DNA of 24,837 nt from a virus. The DNA is taken from IMG/VR virus record IMGVR_UViG_3300027788_000075, positions 1-24,837 of that record; one strand, given 5' to 3'. The stretch's first letter is position 1, and each line of letters begins with the position of its first letter. Shown piece by piece: positions 7,969 to 16,413 of this stretch. The position numbers were made by a program, and so were the translations under genes. The notes below the pieces were generated by a model that was not told the DNA's origin, searched no databases, and worked only from the letters and a program-made list of their open reading frames with translations.

Positions 7969-8202
7969 TTATGCGGCAGTTTCTTCTACTTCTGGTACAT
8001 CAATTTCGACCTCAGTAGCGTCATTATCAACTACAGCATCTTCACCACCATTGTGGATGATATTAGCAACCGCAATCTTCTCAGCATCTAATGCGTCACC
8101 AATCTTTGCGGTCATCATATCTTGGAACGTTGGTTCCGCTTTCGCAAAGTCTTTGACTGCTACTTGATCAATGAAGTTTGTTAGTGTATCGTTCATTTCC
8201 AT
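7969..8202 (-). CDS. gp67: Prohead core protein gp67-like (PIP)
   Basis: 77 aa. The N-terminal helical half (AEPTFQDMMTAKIGDALDAEKIAVAN) resembles T4 gp67 (ARKLFAEAMAARTIDLIKEEKIAIAR), followed by a strongly acidic tail (from about residue 53: EDAVVDNDATEVEIDVPEVE). T4 gp67 is an 80-aa internal core protein that is cut to small peptides by gp21 during head maturation. It lies directly downstream of portal gp20 with a TAATG stop/start overlap, exactly the T4 order. Identification rests on size, composition, partial similarity and synteny. Confidence 0.82.
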   Translation of the reverse strand: MEMNDTLTNFIDQVAVKDFAKAEPTFQDMMTAKIGDALDAEKIAVANIIHNGGEDAVVDNDATEVEIDVPEVEETAA

Positions 8203-9860
8203 TATTTATCATCTTTCTTTTGTTTAGGATCCTTGGGATCTTTCTTAGGCTTGTCAGTGTCTACCCTTGGTTTCTCTTCGGGTTCGTCTGGCACTACCTT
8301 GACTTCAACTGGTGCAGGTTTGGGTTCGTTATACTCTTCATCCCCACCTTCATCTGGCATAGTCTCGCCATCAGCTTCTTCCTGCTTCATTTGTTTCTTC
8401 ATCTCTTCCATCTCTTCATCAGATAGGTTCAAGACGTTCTTAAATACCCATTCCTTAGAATAGAACTCGCCAACGTACTGTTGTGTCATATCTAGGGTCT
8501 GTAGTCTTTCTCTGACCAATTCTGCATTGCGAAGTTCTGCAAAATGGTTATCAGACACATAGTCAACAACCATCTCGTTACGCCATGCTTCCCAATCTTC
8601 ATTAGTAATAGTTCCTTTCAGAACAAGTTGCTTTCTAAGGATCTCTAGGAATAGTCCAGAGAAGCGGCGACGAAGTCTATCGACGAACTTCTGAAATTTA
8701 AGTTCGTCACGGTTGATCTCTGTGGATCTACCTAATAGCCCACTCTGTTGCTCTCCCTCTAGTCTTGAGGCAGGGACATTCAATGATCTATATAGACGTT
8801 TCTGGAAGTAGATAATATCGTCAATCTGTCCAAGGTTCTCTCCACCCGGAAGTGTAGAGATTTCTGTACCACGACCACCTTCACGTCTTGGTAGCCAAAA
8901 GTCTTCCAACATAGACATGTGCTTGCGGTCATCTTTAAGCTTACCTGTATTAGCATCGTATACCAACTTATTGCGGTACTTAGTCATAATGCCCTTCATG
9001 TACTCTTCTGACTTACCACGTGGCATGTTGCCTACGTCAATGTAGAAGATCCTACGTTCTGGTGCACGTGCTAAACGATAGATGACCAAACTGTCTTCCA
9101 TCATACGCAATTGGTTAATTGGTTTTAGAGCTTTATGTAGATATGAAACAACCTTCTTACGGCTCTCATCTAATAGACCAGATGTCACATAACTCACACT
9201 GTCTGGTGTTAACTTAATACCGTTGACTGTTTCTCCAGGTTTATCCTGATAGATGAAGTGTTCGTCAACTTTCTCGACGATCTTTGCACCTGTTAGTGGA
9301 TCTTTCTTAGTCCTTACTTCCTTAACCTTACGGATCTTGGTAGCATCGATAGCACGTACTTCTTGAATACCTGCTTTTAGATTTGATTCATTTACAACTA
9401 GGTGGTGATACATCCGCCCATCGATATAAAAGCGTCTGAAGATGTCATGTCCAAGATCGTTGAACTTAAGCATACCCAATACGTTATCAAACTCTAGTTG
9501 GATCTCTTTCTTAATTTTATCTGAAGCTTCGACATCATCAAGAACAAGCTTGACTGATAGTCCCTTATCCTCAATGGTAACTGCTTCGTTTACAATATCT
9601 TCGATAGCCGCATCGACTTCGGGATGCATAGCAACCCCACGATACTGCCTAATTAGTTCTACGTTGTCTTTGGATTCATCACCGTCTAGGTTTACATATT
9701 GACCGAAGTGAGAACCAGATGCAGTAACGTATCCTGCTCCATCATCATCCGTTGGTGGTACAATGGAATCAAGTTGATTCTTAGCCGCCGCTTTACGTGC
9801 GCCAGCTCTACGAATCTCGAAGCCGAATAATTTAATGCCTTGATTACTGTTGTCTGCCAT
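8202..9860 (-). CDS. gp20: Portal vertex protein gp20
   Basis: 552 aa (T4 gp20 is 524 aa), the dodecameric portal at the head vertex through which DNA is packaged and ejected. Family features: YRGVAMHPEVDAAIEDIVNE (about 73-92), DIFRRFYIDGRMYHHLVV (about 139-156), the long stem region with DSLVIYRLARAPERRIFYID (about 257-276) and the crown helices with LNVPASRLEGEQQ. The C-terminal 60 residues are an acidic, then Lys/Pro/Asp-rich, low-complexity tail (PEEKPRVDTDKPKKDPKDP) beyond the T4-like core. It has its own late promoter and a leader hairpin upstream. Confidence 0.97.
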   Translation of the reverse strand: MADNSNQGIKLFGFEIRRAGARKAAAKNQLDSIVPPTDDDGAGYVTASGSHFGQYVNLDGDESKDNVELIRQYRGVAMHPEVDAAIEDIVNEAVTIEDKGLSVKLVLDDVEASDKIKKEIQLEFDNVLGMLKFNDLGHDIFRRFYIDGRMYHHLVVNESNLKAGIQEVRAIDATKIRKVKEVRTKKDPLTGAKIVEKVDEHFIYQDKPGETVNGIKLTPDSVSYVTSGLLDESRKKVVSYLHKALKPINQLRMMEDSLVIYRLARAPERRIFYIDVGNMPRGKSEEYMKGIMTKYRNKLVYDANTGKLKDDRKHMSMLEDFWLPRREGGRGTEISTLPGGENLGQIDDIIYFQKRLYRSLNVPASRLEGEQQSGLLGRSTEINRDELKFQKFVDRLRRRFSGLFLEILRKQLVLKGTITNEDWEAWRNEMVVDYVSDNHFAELRNAELVRERLQTLDMTQQYVGEFYSKEWVFKNVLNLSDEEMEEMKKQMKQEEADGETMPDEGGDEEYNEPKPAPVEVKVVPDEPEEKPRVDTDKPKKDPKDPKQKKDDK

Positions 9861-9881
9861 AGTTTCTTTCCATTTAAAAGT

Positions 9882-9909
9882 AAGGTAGAGGAGTTTCCCC
9901 CTCTACCTT
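9882..9909 (-). other. Perfect hairpin in the gp19-gp20 intergenic region
   Basis: A 10-bp perfect stem (9882-9891 with 9900-9909, AAGGTAGAGG/CCTCTACCTT) has an 8-nt loop. Read on the minus strand it is followed by ACTTTTAAATGG, a weak U-tract. It begins two bases after the late promoter box at 9912-9919, so it would sit at or just inside the 5' end of the gp20 late transcript. It could be a leaky terminator for the gp18-gp19 message, a 5' stability hairpin, or both. Confidence 0.6.
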
Positions 9910-9911
9910 GT

Positions 9912-9919
9912 TATTTATA
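9912..9919 (-). promoter_or_regulatory. T4-type late promoter box for gp20
   Basis: An exact TATAAATA on the minus strand between gp19 and gp20, 51 nt upstream of the gp20 start codon. It supports a separate gp20-gp67 late transcript. Confidence 0.75.
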
Positions 9920-9925
9920 CTACTA

Positions 9926-10453
9926 TTAAGTAGTGGTATTTGATTCCCAGTATTGGATTTGGAATTCAACAGGGAACTCCTCAATCGCACCAGTTGTATC
10001 ATAATTCAGATCAATAGCACCTACATTGGTTGGGAAACAACCACGGAAAGTGTATGATTTGAGTACTGTTTCGTCACGATCCAATTGCTCAACAATAAGA
10101 TCAGACTGATAGTCAGCAGGGTTAACAATACCAGTGTTAGTTGTGTGACCGTTAATACCGTTCATCCAACGTTCCATACTGTCACGAACACCGAAGTCCG
10201 TATCGTTAATGATTGTTACAGTCCATGGTTCAAATGTTCTGTCGCCAGCAATTTGCAATTGTCTACCTCTGAATGATACAGGGATAGGTGCAATCACAGA
10301 TGCAGGTAACTGAGCACCCTTACACATGAATGATGTTTGTTCGACGTTGCCACCAGCATAAGCAGGGAAGTTGACTGTTACCTTAAATAGGTTAGGTCTA
10401 GCTCCACCACCAGCGAGTTTGGCTTTAAAATCGTCTACTCCAAGAATAGCCAT
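9926..10453 (-). CDS. gp19: Tail tube protein gp19
   Basis: 175 aa (T4 gp19 is 163 aa), the subunit that forms the stacked hexameric inner tube of the contractile tail. Recognisable family parts are the N-terminal RPNLFKVTVNFPAY, the middle SFRGRQLQIAGDRTFEPWTV (about 60-79), and the C-terminal FPVEFQIQYWE. It follows sheath protein gp18 with a 23-nt gap containing a strong AAAGGA ribosome binding site, so the two are probably co-transcribed; the T4 order gp18-gp19-gp20 is kept. Confidence 0.97.
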   Translation of the reverse strand: MAILGVDDFKAKLAGGGARPNLFKVTVNFPAYAGGNVEQTSFMCKGAQLPASVIAPIPVSFRGRQLQIAGDRTFEPWTVTIINDTDFGVRDSMERWMNGINGHTTNTGIVNPADYQSDLIVEQLDRDETVLKSYTFRGCFPTNVGAIDLNYDTTGAIEEFPVEFQIQYWESNTTT

Positions 10454-10476
10454 TTAAATGTTCCTTTCTACTCTAC

Positions 10477-12204
10477 TTATACCGTGCCTACAACTTCTTC
10501 AAACTCTACGCCGCTACGTACTGCAACGAAGTTAAGGGTGATGAAGTTGATGGAACGTGCTGGTTTGATGAAAATGTTAGCGATAAATTCGTTACGATCA
10601 ATAACAGACGATGTGTTATTTGTTTCGTCACAAACTACCTTAAAGTCTGTAATGCCACGGCGACCTTTGATTTCTCTTAGGACTGGCTCTACGATGTTAA
10701 CAAATTCTGCACGAGTGAACTCATCATTAAGTTCAAACATTACGTTTTTAGCCGCTTCGCCAATGGCTCTCTCAACTACGAGGAACAATCTGCGAACATT
10801 GATACGATCAAATGCGGATGGTCTACTCATGTGTGTCTTATCACCAAAGAGTAAAACACCTTGACCTGGAATATTGCCAACAGGGTTAATGCCTGCTTTA
10901 TACAATGTATCACGTTGCGTTTTAGTTGGATTGTAAACAGTAGATGTAACACCTAAGTATTGACCACGTCTTCCACCAGCTGGTGAGATCCATGGTGCAC
11001 CGTTTGCATCAGATGCAGACATAATGCCCGCTGTAGATGAAGCGGCAGGGATGCTAACATACTTATCGTTGTACTTGTCATACACTTTCAGCCAGTTACA
11101 ATCGACAAACAATGTGCTGTCGTATGTAAATGTGTCGGCTGTAGCAGTAACATTTGTTGTGATTGTAGTTGAGTTGTTTACGCCAATGATGTCACTACTA
11201 GCAGGACCTGCAACCACTACGCAATCTTTACGTAATTTTGCTGTTGCAACAAGATCGTTAACGACTGTTGTTTGGTCTGCACGACTTGTCATACCCGGAG
11301 CAATCAAGAAGTCTACTGTAACCGTATCAACGTCTTCGTATAGATCGAAGCTTGATGTGATATCTCCAGCAGTGAAGCCACTTGATGTTACGCCACCTGA
11401 TAGGTTATATGTCTTAACAGCAGGTGCTGATAGGATGAAATCTTCTCCACTATCTGCTAGTGTGCCTGCACCTACATCTGTAAATGCTGTTTCAAATCCA
11501 GCCATCCAAACATAGTTTGAACCTGTGTTGACGATGTCTTTAACGTAGTTGGTTGAGCCATCTGCGTTCTTAGCACCAAGTGCCAAAGATACGAATGGGT
11601 AAGTTTCAAGAACTGCACCCTTTGATCCAAAGTTACCATCTTTATCGATAACCGCAATGTGAACCTCATCGTTCAAAGCGTTTTTGTCTGCCGCATGTGC
11701 GGATGTTCCGGGTTGACCATCAAAGCTAGGTTTATAAGCCCAATTTGTGAATGATGCTGTGTGTGCAGGACATACTTGAATTTCTAATGCATCCCCAAGC
11801 TCACCTGGGTATTTTGCAATGAATGTGTGACCGTCTGAGTCACGGCTTGCGATTTGGGTGTCCCAATCGTCTGCGTTTTTGATTACTGGGTTGTCTGTAG
11901 TGGCGTTAACATTATCGTGTGCATTTCTTGCATTTGATGTGATAGAACGTGTTACAAACAAGTCTGAGCTATAACGTAAGTAGTATGCCGCAGTGTGAAA
12001 GTCTGAACTGAAAGCATCGTTAGGTGTGCCAAATGTAGCCGCAAGTTCGGTCTCGTTAGAGATACGCTGTCTTGTTTCTACTGGACCCCAACGGAAGCCG
12101 CCAACTATTGCACCAGTTGTAGATTGTACGTTAGGCACTGTGCCTGACAGATCTACTTCTTTGATAACAATCGCTGGACTTTGGGATGGTGTTCCAATTG
12201 CCAT
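10477..12204 (-). CDS. gp18: Contractile tail sheath protein gp18
   Basis: 575 aa (T4 gp18 is 659 aa; shorter sheath proteins are usual in marine relatives). It forms the outer contractile sheath. The N-terminus SPAIVIKEVDLSGTVPNVQ followed by GAIVGGFRWGP is the sheath signature, and the C-terminal domain (about 395-575: GAPWISPAGGRRGQYLGVTS, then NVRRLFLVVERAIGEAAK) is the conserved polymerisation core. The variable middle (about 130-370) is the surface-exposed part. Start chosen at the ATG with AAAAGGAAAA upstream. It is preceded by a late promoter box 63 nt before the start. Confidence 0.97.
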   Translation of the reverse strand: MAIGTPSQSPAIVIKEVDLSGTVPNVQSTTGAIVGGFRWGPVETRQRISNETELAATFGTPNDAFSSDFHTAAYYLRYSSDLFVTRSITSNARNAHDNVNATTDNPVIKNADDWDTQIASRDSDGHTFIAKYPGELGDALEIQVCPAHTASFTNWAYKPSFDGQPGTSAHAADKNALNDEVHIAVIDKDGNFGSKGAVLETYPFVSLALGAKNADGSTNYVKDIVNTGSNYVWMAGFETAFTDVGAGTLADSGEDFILSAPAVKTYNLSGGVTSSGFTAGDITSSFDLYEDVDTVTVDFLIAPGMTSRADQTTVVNDLVATAKLRKDCVVVAGPASSDIIGVNNSTTITTNVTATADTFTYDSTLFVDCNWLKVYDKYNDKYVSIPAASSTAGIMSASDANGAPWISPAGGRRGQYLGVTSTVYNPTKTQRDTLYKAGINPVGNIPGQGVLLFGDKTHMSRPSAFDRINVRRLFLVVERAIGEAAKNVMFELNDEFTRAEFVNIVEPVLREIKGRRGITDFKVVCDETNNTSSVIDRNEFIANIFIKPARSINFITLNFVAVRSGVEFEEVVGTV

Positions 12205-12267
12205 GGTTATTTTCCTTTTGAAATGATAAGTAATACATAATGCGGTGGGATTTCAAGGTTACGCTGT

Positions 12268-12275
12268 TATTTATA
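12268..12275 (-). promoter_or_regulatory. T4-type late promoter box for gp18
   Basis: An exact TATAAATA on the minus strand lies in the 83-nt gap between gp17 and gp18, so the sheath and tube genes can be transcribed at a higher level than the upstream packaging genes. Confidence 0.75.
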
Positions 12276-12287
12276 AGAAAACTATTC

Positions 12288-13889
12288 CTAGCTTAAGTCC
12301 CACTTATCACTTACCGTTATCCCCCAACCGAATCTTTCGTGATCTACTGGTGGTGGTTGATCCCCCACACCATCATCCACAAACCCAAATGGTAAAACGT
12401 CCGCTTCAATATCAGCCATTCGTTGTTGAAACAACATGTCTTTGAGATTGATATCCGTCATATCACCAAAGAATGCACTAGAAGCAAAATATCCAAACAT
12501 AACAAAGTTCATCACAAGATCGTCATGGTTGCCGTTAGATGCTTCAAAAGAGTTGCCTCTAGCCTCAAATGTGGAGATCTCAATGATGGTCTGTTCGTCC
12601 ACAATATCGAGTTTGTGGTTCTCAAGGATGTCTTTAAAACCAGAACAACCAATACGTTTAATCTTTCTGTTCATCTCAATGCCGATACCACTACTCTTTG
12701 TAGCACTTTCGACGTGCATATTCTCATACTCTAGATCTTGGTATAACCCTTGACACACCAAAGACCCCTGATCATTACTCTCTACTATCACGTATGCGTT
12801 GTTATATGCTGTGGCGAACTTAAAGATAATGTCTGGAAACAGAATAGGTGAGATCCTATTATTTCTATAGACAGCCACTTGTCTGAATGGTACTGTACTA
12901 ATATCGATCATATTGAATGTCGAGTAGTCTTGACCTCTGCCTTTAGCCACGTCAACACAACAAATGTATTCGTGGTTCTTTACTGTTTCTTCATAGATTA
13001 GACAATCCCCATTAACTCTAATGGGGTTCTTGGCTCTCAACTTCATCAGTGTTTCAGCATCGATTAATGTATCACCTGTACCAAAGAACGTATTACCGTA
13101 CTCTTGGTCAAACTGTAATTGGCTTGTGTTGTTGATCGTCTCTTGTTTCCACGCATCATCACGACCCGGAACATCCCACCAATCAACTCTGAACGGTATG
13201 AATGTATTGGTTTGTTGTTGAGCACCTTCCCAAATCTTATGGAATACATTACCAATGCCGTTAGCAGTGGATGTAATGATAACCTTGGTGTCCTTACCAG
13301 ATGACACAACAGGATATGTTGATGTGTAGAATTGAGCATCGTTCTCAACGAATGCAAACTCGTCAAGGAACAGTAGGTTGATAGATAGACCACGAATAGA
13401 AGATCCGCTTGTAGCAGACGCAAGGATCTTAGAGTTGTTACTGAATTCTATTGAACCTTTGTTAAGTGCTTTAGTTCCTGGTTGTAGGAAGTATGGTAGG
13501 TTCTCTAACATAAGAGTAACACGTGCCAACATCTCCCTAGCAGTAGCACCTTTGTTTGCTAGGATAGCAACGTTCTTCTCTGTGTGGAAGATAGCATACC
13601 ATAGAATGTACGCAACGGATGAGATAGATTTACCAGATTGCCGACAGGCCAACACAATAGAGAAACGATTATTGTTGAAGTGGTCAAACATCGTCTCTTG
13701 ATATGGATACAGATCGAAGTTAACTAAGCCTCTGTCAAGGTGAATAACCTTACAGTAGTTCTTAGCAAAATACTTAGGATCTTCCATACACTTTTTGTAC
13801 TCAAGGATCGTTTCCTGAGACCATGGAGCTATTACCCCATCCTTCTTGACGTTATTATTGCCAAGGTAGCCTTGTTCTTTATTCACCAT
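12288..13889 (-). CDS. gp17: Terminase large subunit gp17 (packaging ATPase/nuclease)
   Basis: 533 aa from the ATG at 13889 (T4 gp17 is 610 aa). It is the motor that pumps DNA into the prohead and cuts the concatemer. The ATPase domain has Walker A CRQSGKS (82-88), Walker B LLFLDEF with Asp176/Glu177, and the coupling motif TSTANG (206-211). The RNase H-like nuclease has CVDVAKGRGQDYS (Asp313), VIVES (Glu370) and NHDDLVM (Asp456/457). The T4 N-terminal extension is shortened. An upstream in-frame TTG at 13904 would add five residues and has AGAAG just before it, so the start is not fully certain. It overlaps gp16 by 11 nt from the ATG. Confidence 0.96.
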   Translation of the reverse strand: MVNKEQGYLGNNNVKKDGVIAPWSQETILEYKKCMEDPKYFAKNYCKVIHLDRGLVNFDLYPYQETMFDHFNNNRFSIVLACRQSGKSISSVAYILWYAIFHTEKNVAILANKGATAREMLARVTLMLENLPYFLQPGTKALNKGSIEFSNNSKILASATSGSSIRGLSINLLFLDEFAFVENDAQFYTSTYPVVSSGKDTKVIITSTANGIGNVFHKIWEGAQQQTNTFIPFRVDWWDVPGRDDAWKQETINNTSQLQFDQEYGNTFFGTGDTLIDAETLMKLRAKNPIRVNGDCLIYEETVKNHEYICCVDVAKGRGQDYSTFNMIDISTVPFRQVAVYRNNRISPILFPDIIFKFATAYNNAYVIVESNDQGSLVCQGLYQDLEYENMHVESATKSSGIGIEMNRKIKRIGCSGFKDILENHKLDIVDEQTIIEISTFEARGNSFEASNGNHDDLVMNFVMFGYFASSAFFGDMTDINLKDMLFQQRMADIEADVLPFGFVDDGVGDQPPPVDHERFGWGITVSDKWDLS

Positions 13890-14241
13890 CAGGCGTAATG
13901 TCAATCACTTCTGTGGGTAATTCTTTGACATCCTGTAACATACGTTGAAGATCTGTACTAGATCCGATAAAGACATTGTTATTGGTTGTTCCAGCACTTT
14001 CAATAGCTGGAGCATCACTCTTCTGAATATCTTTATTCTTCTTATTAAGATCCATAAGCTTGTCGTTAACATCAGCAACGTTCTTGATCATACCAGACAA
14101 CACCTCATAGGCACGTGGATGTTCACTTTCTCGTGCAACTTCCATCATCATGCTTAAGGCATCTTGTCCCTTTTCGATCAGATCGTAATATGTCTCTCGT
14201 GACTTATCATAATCACTCTTGATATTAGTCTCATCCGTCAT
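13879..14241 (-). CDS. gp16: Terminase small subunit gp16
   Basis: 120 aa (T4 gp16 is 164 aa), the ring-forming packaging regulator that recognises DNA and stimulates gp17. It is mostly helical: a central helical pair (about 14-70, with YDLIEKGQDALSMMMEVARE and YEVLSGMIKNVADVNDKLMD) matches the T4 gp16 coiled-coil core. The C-terminal part (NNNVFIGSSTDLQRML) is polar and matches the family's gp17-contact tail in character. It overlaps gp17 downstream and gp15 upstream (11 nt), so all three are translationally linked. Identity rests on position plus the helical core. Confidence 0.9.
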   Translation of the reverse strand: MTDETNIKSDYDKSRETYYDLIEKGQDALSMMMEVARESEHPRAYEVLSGMIKNVADVNDKLMDLNKKNKDIQKSDAPAIESAGTTNNNVFIGSSTDLQRMLQDVKELPTEVIDITPDGE

Positions 14242-15007
14242 CGCTCGTTATTTCCTCATAATTATAAGTCTTAGTAAATCCGTAGTCAGAATCATACATT
14301 GGTATTATTGTGGGGGTTGTCGTTGTCGTAAGTACCTTAGTACCCTTTTCGAGTTCGTATTCCATGATAGACTTAGTAATGACTTCGCCATCATCGATTG
14401 CACCTGTGAAGCTAGTCTTAACTTCAAAGTCCATTACATATTGTACTGACTGTCTTTGTTCTTGTTGACCCTCACCCTCATTGACAAACGCCACTGATTG
14501 TAGTGTAATTGGAACATCTTCTTTGATATCTGGATAGTCTTTGTACGGTCTCATAGTCACAGTGTATTGTGGTGCAAAGGTTGGTATGATCTGTTCTACA
14601 ATTTGTAGAGCATCATCCTGATTATTTGCATAGATCCCAAGAGAAAATGTTACAATGTAGGGAACTGATTGTTTTACTTTGGCACGTTTACTGTTGTCGT
14701 TTACTGTCGCTTGTTGAAGTCTAGCGTTAGTCTTAGACAACTGTCGTGTCGCATCATATGCCATTGAAGTCATCTCAAAGGTCATGCGTGGCAACTTTAT
14801 AGCAACTGAATCGTCAACACCAAATTCGCCCACCTGTTGTAACCTAAGAAGAAACTTAGATCTAGGAGAGTATGCCAAAGGAACACGAATTGTGCTTAAC
14901 ACTTTGCCGTTCTTGTCCGTTCTCATTACATGGATCTTTGTAAAGAGCGAACCGAATATAGCTACTGTTTTACGTAGTCTCTCGTGATAAAAGTAATCAT
15001 TAAACAT
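14231..15007 (-). CDS. gp15: Tail sheath stabiliser / tail completion protein gp15
   Basis: 258 aa (T4 gp15 is 272 aa). It forms a hexameric ring that caps the finished tail and joins it to the neck. N-terminal MFNDYFYHERLRKTVAIFGS and RVPLAYSPRSKFLLRL correspond to T4 gp15 MFGYFYNSSFRRYATLMGDL and RVPITYASKEHFMMKL. The middle segment VTFSLGIYANNQDDALQIVE with QIIPTFAPQYTVTM is also typical. The start ATG overlaps the stop of the 270-aa repeat protein gene by one base (TAATG). Order gp14-gp15-gp16 as in T4, apart from the inserted repeat protein. Confidence 0.94.
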   Translation of the reverse strand: MFNDYFYHERLRKTVAIFGSLFTKIHVMRTDKNGKVLSTIRVPLAYSPRSKFLLRLQQVGEFGVDDSVAIKLPRMTFEMTSMAYDATRQLSKTNARLQQATVNDNSKRAKVKQSVPYIVTFSLGIYANNQDDALQIVEQIIPTFAPQYTVTMRPYKDYPDIKEDVPITLQSVAFVNEGEGQQEQRQSVQYVMDFEVKTSFTGAIDDGEVITKSIMEYELEKGTKVLTTTTTPTIIPMYDSDYGFTKTYNYEEITSDDG

Positions 15008-15819
15008 TAGCTTGAAAGTCCTGTGCTTTTACTGATTTCGCCAAATGGATTGCCTTCACTAAAGTCTAGGAAGTCCTCTATCTCAGTAGCAAATTCGAAG
15101 TTCTGTTGATCTACAGTATCTTTCTGCGTAGAGCTAACAATCTTAGCAGTAGCACCTGAGTTTTGCCCAGTGAGATACTTGCCAGTCGATGGTAGTGCGA
15201 ATGATCCCAAGTTGTTTGCCGAACCAACATGAATAAGCGATAAGATTTCGCTACTATCATTGTATGCCGCAACTTCGGCTGTCAAAACACCACCGTCTGA
15301 TGCGCTGTCTTGGTTAACATATTCGCCAACAAGAAACGGTTGGAATAGCTGTGGATCTGATATTAGAATAGATGGTGGGGAAGTATAGAAATCTCCACTG
15401 TCCACAATTGTTATTGAAGTAAGTTTACTAGTAGCACTGTCTAGATTTGGGTATCCAACTGCAATAAAGTCAGTCGCATTCTTACTTGGACCTAAAATCG
15501 TAACAGCAGGTACAGATTGATATCCTTGACCACTATCCGTTAGAGTAACCGAGTTAACTCTTCCGTTTAGAACTGTTGCAGTTGCAGTTGCCGTAGTGCC
15601 AACACTAGATGCAATTGTAATAGTAGGAGTAGATCCATCCTCATAGTAGCTTCCGCCACTATCGATGTTAATTTGGTTAAGACTGCCACTATTCAAAATA
15701 GCGATTAGTCTTGCTGGTTTCTTGGCTGTTGTGGGTGCCGAAAAGGTTATGGAAGGAACTGTTGTGTATAGATCACCACTGTCAGTAAGAGTAATGCTTG
15801 TGATACCTTGTAATGACAT
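15007..15819 (-). CDS. Repeat-containing virion protein, probably a detached gp14 C-terminal part
   Basis: 270 aa. Four copies of a roughly 24-residue beta motif of the form (I/V)-x-(S/N)-(I/V)-T-(L/I)-x-D-S-G-x-x-Y-x-(T/S)-x-P-(S/A)-(I/V)-x-(I/F) begin near residues 5, 47, 88 and 133, spaced about 41-45 residues. The last 110 residues are not repetitive. Such glycine/tyrosine beta repeats occur in structural proteins of marine T4-like phages. It starts at the last base of the gp14 stop codon (TAATG) and its first repeat continues naturally from the gp14 end (TATATASIS), suggesting that the two were or can be one protein. It is likely a neck or head-tail connector surface element; the function is inferred. 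Confidence 0.85.
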   Translation of the reverse strand: MSLQGITSITLTDSGDLYTTVPSITFSAPTTAKKPARLIAILNSGSLNQINIDSGGSYYEDGSTPTITIASSVGTTATATATVLNGRVNSVTLTDSGQGYQSVPAVTILGPSKNATDFIAVGYPNLDSATSKLTSITIVDSGDFYTSPPSILISDPQLFQPFLVGEYVNQDSASDGGVLTAEVAAYNDSSEILSLIHVGSANNLGSFALPSTGKYLTGQNSGATAKIVSSTQKDTVDQQNFEFATEIEDFLDFSEGNPFGEISKSTGLSS

Positions 15820-16412
15820 TATGAAATACTCGCTGTTGCTGTTGCGGTCTTACCACGATTAACTTTAATGTCATATCTATAGGCATTATCAATCTCAATT
15901 TGATCGATATTCGCATTACCTGTATCAATATCTTCGTCATTGTATTCAAACAATTCACAACGGATCTTATATGTTGGTAGGTTGTTTAGCTGATAGAAAG
16001 GCTGTTCGTGCTCAACGTGCACGATCTGAAACAGTTTGCCTGCAAATGGGGTGTAAATAAGATCGCCTTCTGCTGGCCTATCTGTCTTAATCTCGTTATC
16101 AAACTTACGTACTGTTTGGTTCCAACGCCTTTTGGCTACGACAAGTGTTACACTGTCTCTGATCTCTACACCAAACTTACTGAATAAGTCGCCTTCACCG
16201 TCAAACCCATCATTGTTCTCCACATACATCTCAAGTCTGTAACTAGAGTTGAATGAGGATACTGGATCTTCTTTAAACACATCATCTACGTTCACTAGAT
16301 CACGTGGCATGTAATACATGTCCTGACCATAGATCCGCAATGCTTCGATTGTTAGATCTTCGTAAAGAAGTTGTTCTGACTTATGACCATCTGAAAAGTA
16401 TAAATTGCGCAT
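15819..16412 (-). CDS. gp14: Neck protein gp14
   Basis: 197 aa (T4 gp14 is 256 aa). Head-completion/neck protein that, with gp13, seals the packaged head and accepts the tail. Shared features with T4: an early ESIQMRGVECYYVPRE-like segment (here TIEALRIYGQDMYYMPRDLV), then DGFDGEGDLFSKFGVEIRDSVTL written in T4 as [23 protein letters not shown] (conserved FSKFG), and PAEGDLIYTPFAGKLFQI matching EGDLIYFPMDNSLFEI. It ends early in an Ala/Thr-rich stretch right where the next gene's repeat domain begins. It starts two bases after the gp13 stop region, so the genes are tightly linked. Confidence 0.92.
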   Translation of the reverse strand: MRNLYFSDGHKSEQLLYEDLTIEALRIYGQDMYYMPRDLVNVDDVFKEDPVSSFNSSYRLEMYVENNDGFDGEGDLFSKFGVEIRDSVTLVVAKRRWNQTVRKFDNEIKTDRPAEGDLIYTPFAGKLFQIVHVEHEQPFYQLNNLPTYKIRCELFEYNDEDIDTGNANIDQIEIDNAYRYDIKVNRGKTATATASIS

Positions 16413-16413
16413 A

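Noticed and set aside
8203-8212. GATAAATA-like box at the gp20/gp67 junction
   Set aside because: It is not an exact box and overlaps coding sequence and the gp20 stop; the short spacing to the gp67 start leaves no room for a leader.
10474-10481. TATAAGTA as a late promoter for gp19
   Set aside because: It differs from the exact boxes found elsewhere in the window and overlaps the gp18 stop codon, where sequence is constrained; gp19 is adequately served from the gp18 promoter.
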